The position numbers and the translations under genes are program-made. A stretch of DNA of 64,000 bases from Agaribacterium sp. ZY112. Lineage in GTDB: Bacteria; Pseudomonadota; Gammaproteobacteria; Pseudomonadales; Cellvibrionaceae. The notes under the pieces are model-generated. The model worked only from the letters and a program-made list of their open reading frames with translations. It did not search any database and was not told the DNA's origin. The stretch covers positions 620,001 through 684,000 of the forward strand of contig NZ_CP166840.1 in NCBI RefSeq assembly GCF_041346925.1, written 5' to 3'. Below are positions 25,563 to 35,004 of the stretch, piece after piece; position 1 is the stretch's first letter, and every line of letters starts with the position of its first letter.

Positions 25563-26417
25563 ATGAAAGTAGCAATCACAAGCGCCAACGGGCAGTTAGG
25601 CTCAGCTATCGTTAAGGCCGCTATTGGCTTACTAGGCAAAGACAATGTTGTTGGGCTCGCTAGAACCCCCGCTAAAGCTAAGCACCTAGGCATTGACGTA
25701 TTCGCCGGAGACTACAACAACGCTAAAGCCTTAGAAAACTCACTGATAAGCGCCAAAGTCGATGCTGTGTTGTTAATTTCAGGCATGGATGCACCCGATA
25801 AACGTATAGACCAGCACCGCAACGTTATCGAAGCCGCTAAGAAAGCGGGCGTTAGTAAGATCGTCTATACCAGCATTCAAGGTGCTGAAGAAGGCACTGC
25901 GTTTTCAGCGGTTGTACAAAGCAACCGCCAAACAGAGGATGATGTAAAAAACAGTGGCTTAAATTGGGTTATTGGCCGCAACGGTATTTATATAGAACCG
26001 GATCTTGAGTATATCGATAACTACAAAAAGTTGGGCATGATTACTAACTGTGCGGGCGATGGTAAATGCGCTTATACGACTCGTGATGAACTTGCCTTCG
26101 CTTATGCAAAGTTACTTTGTGAGGACAAGCACAACAGCCGCACTTATAACTTACAAGGTGACGCCATTAGCCAATACCAACTTGCAGACTACTTAAACCA
26201 GGCTTTTGATCTTAAGCTCAGCTACCAAGCAGTGTCGGTAGAAGCATATAGGCAAGATCGTATTGACGAACTCGGTGAGTTTTTAGGTACTGTCATTGCT
26301 GGCATTTACGAAGGTATACGCAAAGGCGAAAATGACCGACCTAGCGACTACCTACAAGCCGCTGGCCGTCAACATCAAAGTTGGGATAGCTTCTTCTCTG
26401 AGCAGAAAATCAACTGA
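25563..26417 (+). CDS. NmrA-like NAD(P)H:quinone oxidoreductase (QorB-like)
   Basis: A 284-residue atypical short-chain dehydrogenase. The Rossmann motif is ITSANGQLGSAIV; other QorB/NmrA landmarks are GLARTPAKA, VFAGDYNNAKALENSL, LLISGMDAPDKRIDQHRNVIEAAKKAGVSKIVYTS and NWVIGRNGIYIEPDLEYIDNYKKLG. It lacks the Tyr-x3-Lys pair of classical SDRs, as usual for NmrA-like proteins. QorB-type enzymes reduce quinones with NADPH. AGAGGT is 6 nt before the ATG. It ends 3 bases before the convergent sulfatase gene. Confidence 0.82.
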   Translation: MKVAITSANGQLGSAIVKAAIGLLGKDNVVGLARTPAKAKHLGIDVFAGDYNNAKALENSLISAKVDAVLLISGMDAPDKRIDQHRNVIEAAKKAGVSKIVYTSIQGAEEGTAFSAVVQSNRQTEDDVKNSGLNWVIGRNGIYIEPDLEYIDNYKKLGMITNCAGDGKCAYTTRDELAFAYAKLLCEDKHNSRTYNLQGDAISQYQLADYLNQAFDLKLSYQAVSVEAYRQDRIDELGEFLGTVIAGIYEGIRKGENDRPSDYLQAAGRQHQSWDSFFSEQKIN

Positions 26418-26419
26418 TA

Positions 26420-27952
26420 TTAACGTGATTGCTTAGCAACAATAGCGTCTATCTCAGCCTGCATAGCTTTTACTTTGTCAGGATATTGCTCAGCCAGATT
26501 CTCTGTCTCTGCAATGTCCTTACTTAAATTATACAACTGGGCCTTAGCCTGAACCCCACTTTCAATGCCTTTATCAGCGATCCAATTAGGTTTCACTTCA
26601 CTAGCCTGAATGTATTTCCAAGGGCCTTGACGCAAAGAAAATGTGATCGACTGCTCCAATACTGTTTCACGACCTGCTTTATTTGCATCGAGCCACGCTG
26701 CTAGCGTGTTTTCACTGTCAATAGCTTCATCACTTGCTAAAGGCAGGTTAAGCAACGCAGCAACAGACGCATATAAATCAACTTGCGTCATTAAACTATC
26801 ACTCACACCTGGGCTTACTTTAGTCGGGTAAGAAACAATCATGGGCACTCGTGTTCCGCCCTCATAGGCGCTGTATTTACCGCCATTAAAGGGGCCATTG
26901 GGTTTATGCTGGCCAAGTAATTCAAGCGCTTGATCCTCATAACCATCATTTAAAACAGCACCATTGTCACTGGTAAAAACGATGAAGCTATTTTCAAGTA
27001 AATCCAAGTTTTCTAGATGAGAAATAACTTGGCCTGTAATCCAGTCCATTTGCACAATGGCATCCCCTCTTGGGCCCATGCTACTTTTCCCTTTGAACAT
27101 TGGGTTGGGCAAACGAGGAACATGGATATCATGAAAAGAGAAAAACAAGAAAAAAGGATCTTGCTGATTGTCTGAGATAAAGCGCTTAGCTTTTTCAGTA
27201 AATACCTCATGGAACTCTTCATCTACCCATTCTGCCGACTTAGCCCCAGCCATCCAACCAATACGGCTAATACCATTAACAATCGTATTACTATGCTGAG
27301 TATCTGCAGCCTGACGCAATAATTCCGGCTGCTCCAAGCCATCGGCACGCTCACCAATGCGCTTTTGATAATCGACAAACAAAGGATCATCGTTATCTAA
27401 ATTCATTACATGATGATTTTCTACGTACACCGTCGGCACCCTATCGCCAGTAGCAGGTAATAAAAAGCTATAGTCAAAACCTAGCTCTAAGGGCCCTGGA
27501 GCAATTTTTTTATTCCAATCGACGTTTCCATTCCCCAACCCTAGATGCCATTTACCAACCACTGCCGTTTTATAATCTGCCTTCTTAAGTAAGCTTGCTA
27601 AGGTAGCTTTATCTTCAGGAATGAGCAGAGGCGCATCCCCCTGTAAAACCTGAGCCTGATTACGAAAAGCATATTCACCGGTTAATAACGAGTAGCGTGA
27701 AGGCGTGCAGGTCGCTGCCGAAGTATGGGCATCTGTAAAACGGATACCATTAGCAGCGAGCTGATCAATATTAGGCGTTTCGACCCCCTTTGCCCCATAA
27801 CTGCTTAGATCACCATAACCAAGGTCATCCACATAAAAAACGATGATATTTGGCTTAGAGCTCTGATGACTTGTATTGACACTTTTGTGGTCTGCACAAG
27901 CAGCGACAAAAACAGCTATAACAAAAATAAGACAAAAACGATAAACCGCCAT
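26420..27952 (-). CDS. Formylglycine-dependent sulfatase, lipoprotein (S1 family)
   Basis: About 510 residues from ATG 27952: the codons before it are unlikely coding, and this start gives a proper lipoprotein signal (FCLIFVIAVFVAACAD). The sulfatase motif CTPSRYSLLTGEY starts at Cys82, the residue converted to formylglycine. Metal ligands follow in IIVFYVDDLGYGD and FIVFTSDNGAV, and the domain ends with a typical C-terminal subdomain (GPWKYIQASE). Type S1 sulfatases remove sulfate esters from algal polysaccharides. The agarase at 15.3 kb makes a role in red-algal galactan use plausible but unproven. It needs a sulfatase-maturating enzyme, which is not in the window. Confidence 0.9.
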   Translation of the reverse strand: MAVYRFCLIFVIAVFVAACADHKSVNTSHQSSKPNIIVFYVDDLGYGDLSSYGAKGVETPNIDQLAANGIRFTDAHTSAATCTPSRYSLLTGEYAFRNQAQVLQGDAPLLIPEDKATLASLLKKADYKTAVVGKWHLGLGNGNVDWNKKIAPGPLELGFDYSFLLPATGDRVPTVYVENHHVMNLDNDDPLFVDYQKRIGERADGLEQPELLRQAADTQHSNTIVNGISRIGWMAGAKSAEWVDEEFHEVFTEKAKRFISDNQQDPFFLFFSFHDIHVPRLPNPMFKGKSSMGPRGDAIVQMDWITGQVISHLENLDLLENSFIVFTSDNGAVLNDGYEDQALELLGQHKPNGPFNGGKYSAYEGGTRVPMIVSYPTKVSPGVSDSLMTQVDLYASVAALLNLPLASDEAIDSENTLAAWLDANKAGRETVLEQSITFSLRQGPWKYIQASEVKPNWIADKGIESGVQAKAQLYNLSKDIAETENLAEQYPDKVKAMQAEIDAIVAKQSR

Positions 27953-28152
27953 AAGAACAAGCTCAATAGGAATAAAAAGGGTTGCAATAATAAAAATCAA
28001 ATGATGGCGGAGCTGAAGTTCCGCTTTGCAGTTGCTTAATTTACAATACCGCTCCAATATTTTGAATTCAAGTTTGCAAAGCTTAAACTTAGACGCCCAC
28101 ATTCGATCTATTCAAGATCAATATCTAGATACAAAGAAGGAAACAAGCTGCC

Positions 28153-29109
28153 ATGGCAGATCAACGCTATATCGTCAAAATCTCTGGCGCTATCCAAGAA
28201 AATTACAGCCATGAACAGGTAAGTAAGGCCCTTGCCCAGTTTTTAAAGATAGATGAAGACAAAGCGGCTCAGTTCATCAATAGCAAACGTATTTTAAATA
28301 AAGGGGTCAACGAAACTAAGGCCACTAAATATAAACACAAGCTTGAAAGCATTGGCCTTGTGATTGACCTAATTCCGGAGGGTGTAACAGGCAGCATCAG
28401 CCATACTGAAACTGAGCAAGAGGCTAATGGGCAAAGTAATCGGGACAACCCCCTTCATACAAGCCTCAACTTGAAAGCCTTAGTCGTTGCTGCTGCTACA
28501 GCGCTTATTGGCGCGCTGCTATGGATGTTTATTGCCATCACTTTTAACTTAGAACTGGGAATTGTTGCTTGGGCTATAGGTGGTGCGATAGGTTTTGCCG
28601 TATCGCTTACCGGTACTCGAGGACAAAAAGCAGCCATTGCCTGTGCGGCTTTTGCACTTTTTTCTATTGTACTTGGTAAATATCTAATTATAGATAACGT
28701 CAAAAAAGAAATGGAGCTTGCGCTAACAGACCCTGCTTTAACAGAACAAATGCGCTACGCCTATGAAGAAGAAAAAGAACTCTCTCTATTCTTTGCAGAA
28801 CAAAGCACTAACGAAGAAAGCCAATATCAATTTATGGTCGACTATGGCTACACTGAAGCATCCGATATAAACGGCATTAGCCAAATAGAAAAAGAGGATT
28901 TTATTAACTACTCAGCACCACGCCTAAAAGCTCTAGCTAACAACAAGCTTAGCTTTGAACAATGGCAACAAGACTTAAACGGTATCTTTGAAGAGGTTTC
29001 AAACCTAGAGCTGTTAAGCCAAAGTTTTGCTTGGGCTGATATACTTTTTTTACTATTGGGTATAGGTACCGCCTACCGCTTAGTCAACACAAAACGAGAA
29101 GAAAGCTAG
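28153..29109 (+). CDS. Membrane protein with N-terminal small alpha/beta domain
   Basis: A 318-residue protein. Residues 1-75 (RYIVKISGAIQENYSHEQVSKALAQFLKIDEDKAAQFINSKRILNKGVNETKATKYKHKLESIGLVIDL) resemble the small domain found in front of many uncharacterised membrane proteins. Helices follow near 98-165 (LVVAAATALIGALLWMFIAITF, LGIVAWAIGGAIGFAVSLTG, AAIACAAFALFSIVLGKYLII), then a soluble helical part and a final helix ending AYRLVNTKREES. Function unknown. AAGGAA lies about 10 nt before the ATG. Confidence 0.68.
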   Translation: MADQRYIVKISGAIQENYSHEQVSKALAQFLKIDEDKAAQFINSKRILNKGVNETKATKYKHKLESIGLVIDLIPEGVTGSISHTETEQEANGQSNRDNPLHTSLNLKALVVAAATALIGALLWMFIAITFNLELGIVAWAIGGAIGFAVSLTGTRGQKAAIACAAFALFSIVLGKYLIIDNVKKEMELALTDPALTEQMRYAYEEEKELSLFFAEQSTNEESQYQFMVDYGYTEASDINGISQIEKEDFINYSAPRLKALANNKLSFEQWQQDLNGIFEEVSNLELLSQSFAWADILFLLLGIGTAYRLVNTKREES

Positions 29110-29128
29110 TAGTTTACTTACCAAAAAT

Positions 29129-29151
29129 AAAAAAACCGCTGCAAGCAGCGG
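29129..29151 (-). terminator. Rho-independent terminator of the fasciclin gene
   Basis: On the minus strand: CCGCTGC, loop TT, GCAGCGG, then seven T. Lies 65 bases past the stop of the fasciclin lipoprotein gene. Confidence 0.85.
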
Positions 29152-29216
29152 CTGAAACAGAGGTCTCCTTAACACTGGCGTGCTAGGAGACTTGTGAGCT
29201 CACGGGGAGACAGAGC

Positions 29217-30185
29217 TTAATCAGTAATAACCATGTCGATCACATGAATAATTCCATTCGAGGTGTAAATATCCGCTGTGGTCACCATCGCACCGGCAAT
29301 ATAAAGATTGCCATCTTCAATATGAATATCTAAAGCCTGATCTGCAGCACTGGTTGCGCTTGAGCCATTAAGTGTCATGGCGGTGATGCTATCGACTTCG
29401 GCATCAGCCAATACGTGGTTCAGTAAAATAGTAGTTAAATCACCACCTGGGTCAGCCAATAAGGCATCAACAGTGCCATCAGGAAGTGCCGCAAAAGCTG
29501 CATCGGTAGGTGCAAAAACTGTGAAATCGCGATCAGGATCGGCCAATACCGTATCCAAACCTGCGGCCTGTAAAGCGGCAACTAAGGTTGTGAAATTACC
29601 GGCAGCTACAGCCGTGCCAACAATATTGCTGGTAGTATCTGTACGTTCAGCTGGCGGCGTAATCACAGCATCAAGCACATGAATAACACCGTTATCGGCC
29701 TCTACATCAACCAGTGTCACCATCGCAGTATTTACGTACAGAACGGAATCGACATAGGAAAGAGCAATGCTATCTTCGTTGGCCATTTCAACCTTAGTAC
29801 CAGCAGCAGCGACTGCAGCAGTAGAGTCAACTTCTGCGCCGGATATCACATGGTATAGCAATATGTCACTAAGGGTGTCTGTATCCGCGAGCAAAGCATT
29901 TATTGTGTCATCACCAAGTGCAGCAAAGGCAGCATCGGTTGGTGCAAACACGGTAAAATTAGTGTCGGGATCATCTAATACAGCATCGAGCCCCGTGGCT
30001 TGCAAGGTCGCGACTAGCGTTGTGAAGTTACCATTTTCAACCGCAACATCAACAACCGTCATAGGGTCAGCATCCATCATGCTCTGATCATTACTGTTGT
30101 CGTCATCATCCCCGCCGCAGGCAACAAGCGCTGCACCGAGCATAAGAGTTGATACTAGTTTAATAGGTGAATGTAATAGTTTCAT
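29217..30185 (-). CDS. Lipoprotein with two fasciclin (FAS1) domains
   Basis: About 322 residues. The lipobox is LGAALVACGGDDDD, followed by a short acidic linker. Two FAS1 domains follow (about 45-180 and 190-320), each with the H1 box FTVFAPTDAAFAAL, the YH-type segment (LLYHVISGAEVD, LLNHVLADAEVD) and the H2 box GVIHVLDAVITPP / GIIHVIDMVITD. The two copies are similar even at DNA level, indicating an internal duplication. FAS1 proteins act in cell-surface adhesion. ATG 30185 has AAGGAG 7 nt upstream, so the 11 extra residues of the longer frame are rejected. Pronounced acidic composition suits a salt environment. Confidence 0.9.
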   Translation of the reverse strand: MKLLHSPIKLVSTLMLGAALVACGGDDDDNSNDQSMMDADPMTVVDVAVENGNFTTLVATLQATGLDAVLDDPDTNFTVFAPTDAAFAALGDDTINALLADTDTLSDILLYHVISGAEVDSTAAVAAAGTKVEMANEDSIALSYVDSVLYVNTAMVTLVDVEADNGVIHVLDAVITPPAERTDTTSNIVGTAVAAGNFTTLVAALQAAGLDTVLADPDRDFTVFAPTDAAFAALPDGTVDALLADPGGDLTTILLNHVLADAEVDSITAMTLNGSSATSAADQALDIHIEDGNLYIAGAMVTTADIYTSNGIIHVIDMVITD

Positions 30186-30524
30186 GGGCGGCTCCTTGAG
30201 ATGCCTTAGCACACACATTAGTGCATTGGATTAGTGCTAAGGGATACGCTCGAAAAAACGCCCTAGATCATAAAATAATTATTTTTTTATTGATGATCCA
30301 CTAGCCAAACAAAGGCGTATAAGCGCGCTTATTTTCAGACATCATCCTCTGCGATACTTACCTCTCTATGCATAGAGAATCTATAAAAAAGTTTAACAAG
30401 ATAGGTGTTATAGAGAAGCAACTTACCCCCTAATAACCTCAAGAAATAATAAGCATGAACTTAACTATATTTCAGGATTTTAAAAAAAATAAGAAAAATT
30501 TTTGCAACATAGCCTATAGACTTA
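30186..30524. other. Intergenic region upstream of the fasciclin gene
   Basis: About 340 bases, AT-rich, no convincing ORF. Close to the fasciclin start are two direct repeats ATTAGTGC (30217-30224 and 30230-30237), 13 bp apart, possible regulatory half-sites. The rest shows nothing clear. Confidence 0.4.
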
Positions 30525-30854
30525 TTAAGCCTTTTTTACATATTTAGCCGTTATTAACATTTCACCACCACCAAAAATTTTGCAATCAAGCTGATGATCC
30601 TTGCCGTCAATAATTCGTTTAATCGTTGCTTTAGTGCCGACCTTTAGCACCTGAGAACTGCCTTTCACTTTAAGGTCTTTAATGAAAACAACTTTATCGC
30701 CCGCATCTAAATAGGCGCCATTAACATCTTTGACACTTAGGCGATCTTCTTCTATTAGCGGATTCCATTCATGAGCACACTCAGGGCATACAAGTCGATC
30801 TTGGTCTTGATAGACATAGACAGAACCACACTCAGGACAATCAGGTAAAGACAT
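30525..30854 (-). CDS. yjdM: YjdM/PhnA-family zinc ribbon protein
   Basis: A 109-residue protein nearly collinear with E. coli YjdM (formerly PhnA): LPDCPECGSVYVYQDQDRLVCPECAHEW forms the N-terminal four-cysteine zinc ribbon, and VKDVNGAYLDAGDKVVFIKDLKVKGSSQVLKVGTKATIKRI the SH3-like domain. Despite the old name the family is not the phosphonoacetate hydrolase, and its function is unsettled. It stands as a single gene. Confidence 0.93.
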   Translation of the reverse strand: MSLPDCPECGSVYVYQDQDRLVCPECAHEWNPLIEEDRLSVKDVNGAYLDAGDKVVFIKDLKVKGSSQVLKVGTKATIKRIIDGKDHQLDCKIFGGGEMLITAKYVKKA

Positions 30855-30903
30855 AATTTATACTTTAAAAATTGACTAAAACTAACTTACATAAAATTAA
30901 AAA

Positions 30904-32583
30904 TTAACGCTCATAGAACAGTTTTCGCACCCTCTCTTCCACCTCAGAATTCAGCAACAATGGCTGCGTCACCTCGATCCAAGCATCAATATACGAACTA
31001 GCTGAATAATTGTGTGAACTGCCTCGTGGCACTTTATCTGCCATAGGAAGATCAAATAACAACTGCATAAACGTAATCAGAGGGTACCAAGTTAAATCTG
31101 GCGATACATCTGGGCCTCGCTCCCCCTTTAACCAGTCAGGCTCACGATTTAATAAATCGAGAGAGAAAAAAACCATAGGGTCACTAGCGTATTGAATATA
31201 GACGATACGTATCTCTCCCCAGTGCCATGTCGTATTATTACGCAACTGATTTTCTTGCGCAGTAAAACGCACCATAGAGGCTTCTTGAATTACCGGAAGC
31301 CACGCAGGTGAATCAACCTGACGATTTCGTATAAGTCGCGGAGAAACACTGCTTGGAAAAGGTGCTCCAGCAAATAAAGCCCCCTGAATTGGGTTATTAA
31401 TAATCGTAGCTAAGTTAACAGACGTTTCAGCAGCTAATGCACCTAGGCTCAAGCCAAAGAGATATAATTCAGGACGTTCTTGCTCAGGCAGAGCCGACCA
31501 ATATTCGTGTACCTTTCTATAAAGTGCTGCAGAAGATTCTCTAGCCGCACTAGGGTCAACTAAAAGAGTTAACCAACTTGGTAAATAAGAGTACTGCATT
31601 GCAACTATTGCCGTATCACCGGCATGTAAATATTCCAAACTATCAACAGCAGACTCATCCAGCCACCCCGTTCCGGTAGGTGTTGCAATAATCAATTTCG
31701 AACGAGAGAAGGCATTTATCCGTATCATCTCCTGCAAAGCAAGATCAGCACGCTGATCATAAGTTTCAGCAGAGCGTAAACCAACATAAATACGTAGTGG
31801 CTGCTTGGCTTCTTTTCCATACAGATTAACAAGATCAATAAGAGTCGGGCCAGAGCTGGCAAAGTTTTGACCTTGTCGACCAATCTCATGCCACTTGATT
31901 ACAGACTCTGAGCTACCACTTGCACCGTGCCTAAGGGGAAGACCTTTGCCTTGATCAGAAGTAGCATCCGCCAAAGCATAGATCTCATCTAGAGCCTCTA
32001 CCCCTTTTTTTATAAAGTAGTCATTAGTGATACTGAATACAAAAAATGAAAGAAGTAGCACACCTATAACATTGGCTAGGCGTGTAGGTAAAACTCGAAC
32101 AAGCCGAGATCGAATAATAAAAAAAGCCCTTTTGATCAACCTCACCAAAGACAGCAATAAGGCAGAAAGAATAAGTGACATACAGCTCATATAAACTAAA
32201 GATGCATCTTCAACCTCAGACATATTCATTAAACTTCTAACTGAGTTTTGCCATTGCTCGAAATAGAAAATATTAATTAAATAAGAAAGCACACAGACAA
32301 TAACAACAACGACTTGCAGATAGAGACGCCCTCGCCCCTTCAACTCTGGAAGCTGCAAATAACACCATAGAGAATGCAGTAGCACGCCCAAACCATAACC
32401 GGCAAGCAAGCAAAAAGAAGAAAGTAGGGCCTGTAAATAGATAGGTCTAGGCAATAACGACGGAGACAGAGATATCGAGCAAAAAACAAATGCAACAATC
32501 AGACCAACAAAAGAGAAGCTACTTAAGTAGTGTATAGTCATACTCATCAAACGATAACAAGCATCTTTCATATTGATGAACAT
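30904..32583 (-). CDS. Membrane alpha/beta-hydrolase (Abhydrolase_9 type)
   Basis: About 559 residues. The N-terminal part has five helices (FSFVGLIVAFVFCSISLSPSLLPRP, ALLSSFCLLAGYGLGVLLHSLW, LQVVVVIVCVLSYLINIFYF, VYMSCMSLILSALLLSLV, VIGVLLLSFFVFSI), as in the Abhydrolase_9 N-terminal domain. The C-terminal domain carries IYVGLRSAETYDQRADLALQEM, TPTGTGWLD and the nucleophile elbow LFGLSLGALAAE with an intact Ser. The catalytic domain is probably periplasmic and the substrate is unknown. ATG 32583 is preferred to the TTG at 32592. Confidence 0.8.
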   Translation of the reverse strand: MFINMKDACYRLMSMTIHYLSSFSFVGLIVAFVFCSISLSPSLLPRPIYLQALLSSFCLLAGYGLGVLLHSLWCYLQLPELKGRGRLYLQVVVVIVCVLSYLINIFYFEQWQNSVRSLMNMSEVEDASLVYMSCMSLILSALLLSLVRLIKRAFFIIRSRLVRVLPTRLANVIGVLLLSFFVFSITNDYFIKKGVEALDEIYALADATSDQGKGLPLRHGASGSSESVIKWHEIGRQGQNFASSGPTLIDLVNLYGKEAKQPLRIYVGLRSAETYDQRADLALQEMIRINAFSRSKLIIATPTGTGWLDESAVDSLEYLHAGDTAIVAMQYSYLPSWLTLLVDPSAARESSAALYRKVHEYWSALPEQERPELYLFGLSLGALAAETSVNLATIINNPIQGALFAGAPFPSSVSPRLIRNRQVDSPAWLPVIQEASMVRFTAQENQLRNNTTWHWGEIRIVYIQYASDPMVFFSLDLLNREPDWLKGERGPDVSPDLTWYPLITFMQLLFDLPMADKVPRGSSHNYSASSYIDAWIEVTQPLLLNSEVEERVRKLFYER

Positions 32584-32645
32584 AGACCCCAAAAAATTAA
32601 AACTTCCTTAAAAACAAAGAAAATATACATACGCTGAATTTACAT

Positions 32646-33224
32646 TTAGTCAAATGCTTTTACCACTTCAACCGAAGCTCGTTTTCCTTTAAAAAACGGC
32701 GACGGTGTGTGCTTTTTTCCAAGCAAGCCTTTAAGCATAAACCATATAATTCTCGGCATAAATGAAAGCGGAAATCGCAAATGAGCGTCTTCAGGCACAA
32801 TACCAATGGCATACTTAGCAAAAGCCTTCATCAATACAGGGCCTAATGTCTCTAGCTTTTCTTTTTCACTGGAAAATTGCATCAACTTAACTGAGACACC
32901 AATAAAAGGCACCGATGCTGACCTCATCGTATTAGCGACAGGCATATTGCAACAGCTAGTATGCCAGCGGTAAATACCCTTTTCTCTAAACTGAGTACAA
33001 GCTAGATACTCCTGCCCCTCTGTTATCGCCATATAGGCAGGGTAGGTTTGCAATAGTTCAGAACCGCCACTGTCATCCAGAATTTTGTCTTGATTACCAA
33101 GATAAGCCGCATAGCTTTGACAATCACAGCATAAGCAATGAACATGAAATGAAGAACTTTGTACGACTTTAAGCTCGCCTTTTACCTTGCTACAGCTACA
33201 TTCGAGTTTAACTGTATTTGACAT
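32646..33224 (-). CDS. GFA-like zinc-binding protein (DUF6151 type)
   Basis: About 192 residues. Cysteines are arranged as in the GFA/CENP-V fold: LECSCSKVKGEL near the start, VHCLCCDCQSYAAYLG, and WHTSCCNMPVANTM. It is longer than GFA enzymes and has a C-terminal hydrophobic/basic part (MPRIIWFMLKGLLGKKH). Length and sequence resemble the DUF6151 group; activity is unknown. ATG 33224 has GAGAG 5 nt upstream. Confidence 0.68.
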   Translation of the reverse strand: MSNTVKLECSCSKVKGELKVVQSSSFHVHCLCCDCQSYAAYLGNQDKILDDSGGSELLQTYPAYMAITEGQEYLACTQFREKGIYRWHTSCCNMPVANTMRSASVPFIGVSVKLMQFSSEKEKLETLGPVLMKAFAKYAIGIVPEDAHLRFPLSFMPRIIWFMLKGLLGKKHTPSPFFKGKRASVEVVKAFD

Positions 33225-33361
33225 AATGTCTCTCACAACATTTTATTAACTCCATAATACCTAAGTAACAACACTAAGTCAGAGGATAGATGCGGTTAAG
33301 ATCGAAGAAAACTGATCCAAGAAAAAAGCAGGAGGAAGGGATATACAAATATCATAAAGCC

Positions 33362-33389
33362 AAAAAAGGGCTGTAAGATATACAGCCCT
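33362..33389 (-). terminator. Rho-independent terminator after the small secreted protein gene
   Basis: A perfect 9-bp stem AGGGCTGTA/TACAGCCCT with a 5-nt loop, followed on the minus strand by a six-T run. It lies 11 bases beyond the stop of the gene at 33400-33720. Confidence 0.88.
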
Positions 33390-33399
33390 CAAGAATATA

Positions 33400-33720
33400 C
33401 TAATCGACACAAACAGCTGTTGTAACAACGTAAACGTTAGGGCCCACTCCAGCGTCTTTATTTTCAGTCCACCACCAACCATAGCCCCAATTGTCATAGG
33501 TAGCGTAAAAACCTTGCTGTAGCATTTTCCCACCAGCTACCCAACCATAAGCATGTCCTTTACTACGACACCAAGCTTCAGTGGTTCCCGGCTCTACAGT
33601 AAAGCTAAGATAGGAGCCATCTACAGTAGCAACCTTTGGATTGTTATAAGTTGTTTGCCCAGCAAGAGCTAATGATGAGACAGCCAAAAGGCCTGTTGCT
33701 ATTACAATTTTATTAAACAT
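33400..33720 (-). CDS. Small secreted protein of unknown function
   Basis: A 106-residue protein with a clear signal peptide (IVIATGLLAVSSLALA, cleavage before GQTTYNNP). The mature form is about 86 residues and rich in aromatic residues (AYGWVAGG, YDNWGYGWWWTENKD) with two Cys (EAWCRSKGHAYGW, TTAVCVD) that could pair. AAAGGA is 6 nt before the ATG and a strong terminator follows, so it is a monocistronic expressed gene. Not recognised. Confidence 0.7.
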   Translation of the reverse strand: MFNKIVIATGLLAVSSLALAGQTTYNNPKVATVDGSYLSFTVEPGTTEAWCRSKGHAYGWVAGGKMLQQGFYATYDNWGYGWWWTENKDAGVGPNVYVVTTAVCVD

Positions 33721-33929
33721 TCTTCATCCTTTGAAATAACTGTTAAAGTGAAAAAAAAGCATAACAGCTGTATTTATTTTGATCAACACAGAGCTTGTGA
33801 TTTTTGATCGAAACCAAAAAATAATAGTTGGCACTTAATCACTCTTGACACTATAAAATTCGAATAAATAATTAATGAATAAAGCGACAACACGATTCGA
33901 TTTTACTATATTATTTATTACAATCCCGA

Positions 33930-34589
33930 CTAGCACCAACTGGCTTCATTTTCTGGCTGCTTTAGCAACTCCTCCACATTCGCTAGGAGCACTCGATAAC
34001 CGACGTTGCCATAAAGTATCTGCCGACCACCATCCAACACATAAGATGGACTACCTTTAATACCAAGTTGCCTTGCGCTCTGATAGTCATTCATTAACGC
34101 AGCCAAAGCAGAGCCGTTATTCATACAGGCTTTAATGGGTGGCGTATCTAACCCCCGATGTTCAATTAAGCCATATAAGCCCTCTACATCGCCGATATCA
34201 TAAAGCTCAACAAAAAAGGCTTTGCGAAAAACCAAAGCTAGCTCAGCGCTTTTATCCGCACCATAGGCTAACTCAGCTGCTTTTAGAACAAGATGAGAAC
34301 TTGCAGAACTTGCCGGGCGGCTTTCTTTCCAAATGTTTTTATGTACAGGAGCGTCATCGTATTGTTCAGCTGCGTGCATAACATGCTCAGCAAAGCCTTC
34401 ATAAGCGCCTTTAGCTTGCCACTGTGTTGACATCTTTGTCTGTACATCACCAAAAACATCCACATAGTGATAACGTAACTCAATCTGATTATTAAGGTCT
34501 TTATTTAACTGATCGATGCGACGCTGGGCAATCCAAGCCCAGACACAAAGCACATCAGAGTAATAATCGATAACCAGTGGTTTATTCAT
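33930..34589 (-). CDS. DsbA/FrnE-like thioredoxin-fold protein
   Basis: About 219 residues of the DsbA-family/2-hydroxychromene-2-carboxylate isomerase fold: VIDYYSDVLCVWAWIAQRRID at the start, a helical insertion, and GIKGSPSYVLDGGRQILYGNVGYR with the cis-Pro loop. The usual CxxC is CVWA here, so a dithiol redox role is unlikely; glutathione transferase-like or isomerase chemistry is possible. No signal peptide, so cytosolic. ATG 34589 has AAAGGAA 7 nt upstream. Related proteins are annotated only as DsbA family. Confidence 0.8.
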   Translation of the reverse strand: MNKPLVIDYYSDVLCVWAWIAQRRIDQLNKDLNNQIELRYHYVDVFGDVQTKMSTQWQAKGAYEGFAEHVMHAAEQYDDAPVHKNIWKESRPASSASSHLVLKAAELAYGADKSAELALVFRKAFFVELYDIGDVEGLYGLIEHRGLDTPPIKACMNNGSALAALMNDYQSARQLGIKGSPSYVLDGGRQILYGNVGYRVLLANVEELLKQPENEASWC

Positions 34590-34644
34590 ATTTATTCCTT
34601 TAATGGCATCTTGGAAAACACACAATAAAAACACCAATAAACTA

Positions 34645-35004
34645 TTAGCTACTTTCTGTAGAAGTTTCTTCCTTGCACTTTATGGAGCCAATATACTTTG
34701 GATCACTAAAAGCTATGGGCACGAGCACAGAACCAACCATTGCCGAAGACTCACCTTTCAAGTCATTACGAGTCAACTCTAAAACCTCATAACCTAAAGG
34801 ACACAGCTCCGAGGCACGAATATGCCAACGCTCAAGAACTAAACTAGGATCAACTTTCCCATACATTTCATAAGACAGCGAATAACTATTTTCGCCAATA
34901 GCTTCGTCTTTATAACCGCCGCTCATGACTTTAAAAGCCTGATAATCAACCTTGACACAAGACACCAAACTAAAGCAAAAAACCAACAGTAATAATTTAC
35001 TCAT
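34645..35004 (-). CDS. Small lipoprotein (CC0125/CC1285-like)
   Basis: A 119-residue lipoprotein with lipobox LVSCVKVD. The mature part has GGYKDEAIGENSYSLSYEMYGKVDPSLVLERWHIRASELCPLGYEVLEL, which resembles the periplasmic small-lipoprotein family with RAAEL-G-Y motif. Its start overlaps the end of the upstream zinc-ribbon gene by 8 bases, so it belongs to a three-gene operon (35675 to 34645). Role unknown. Confidence 0.68.
   Translation of the reverse strand: MSKLLLLVFCFSLVSCVKVDYQAFKVMSGGYKDEAIGENSYSLSYEMYGKVDPSLVLERWHIRASELCPLGYEVLELTRNDLKGESSAMVGSVLVPIAFSDPKYIGSIKCKEETSTESS

Noticed and set aside
34139-34381. 80-codon plus-strand frame within the DsbA-like gene
   Set aside because: Antisense to an intact thioredoxin-fold frame with good start and ribosome site.
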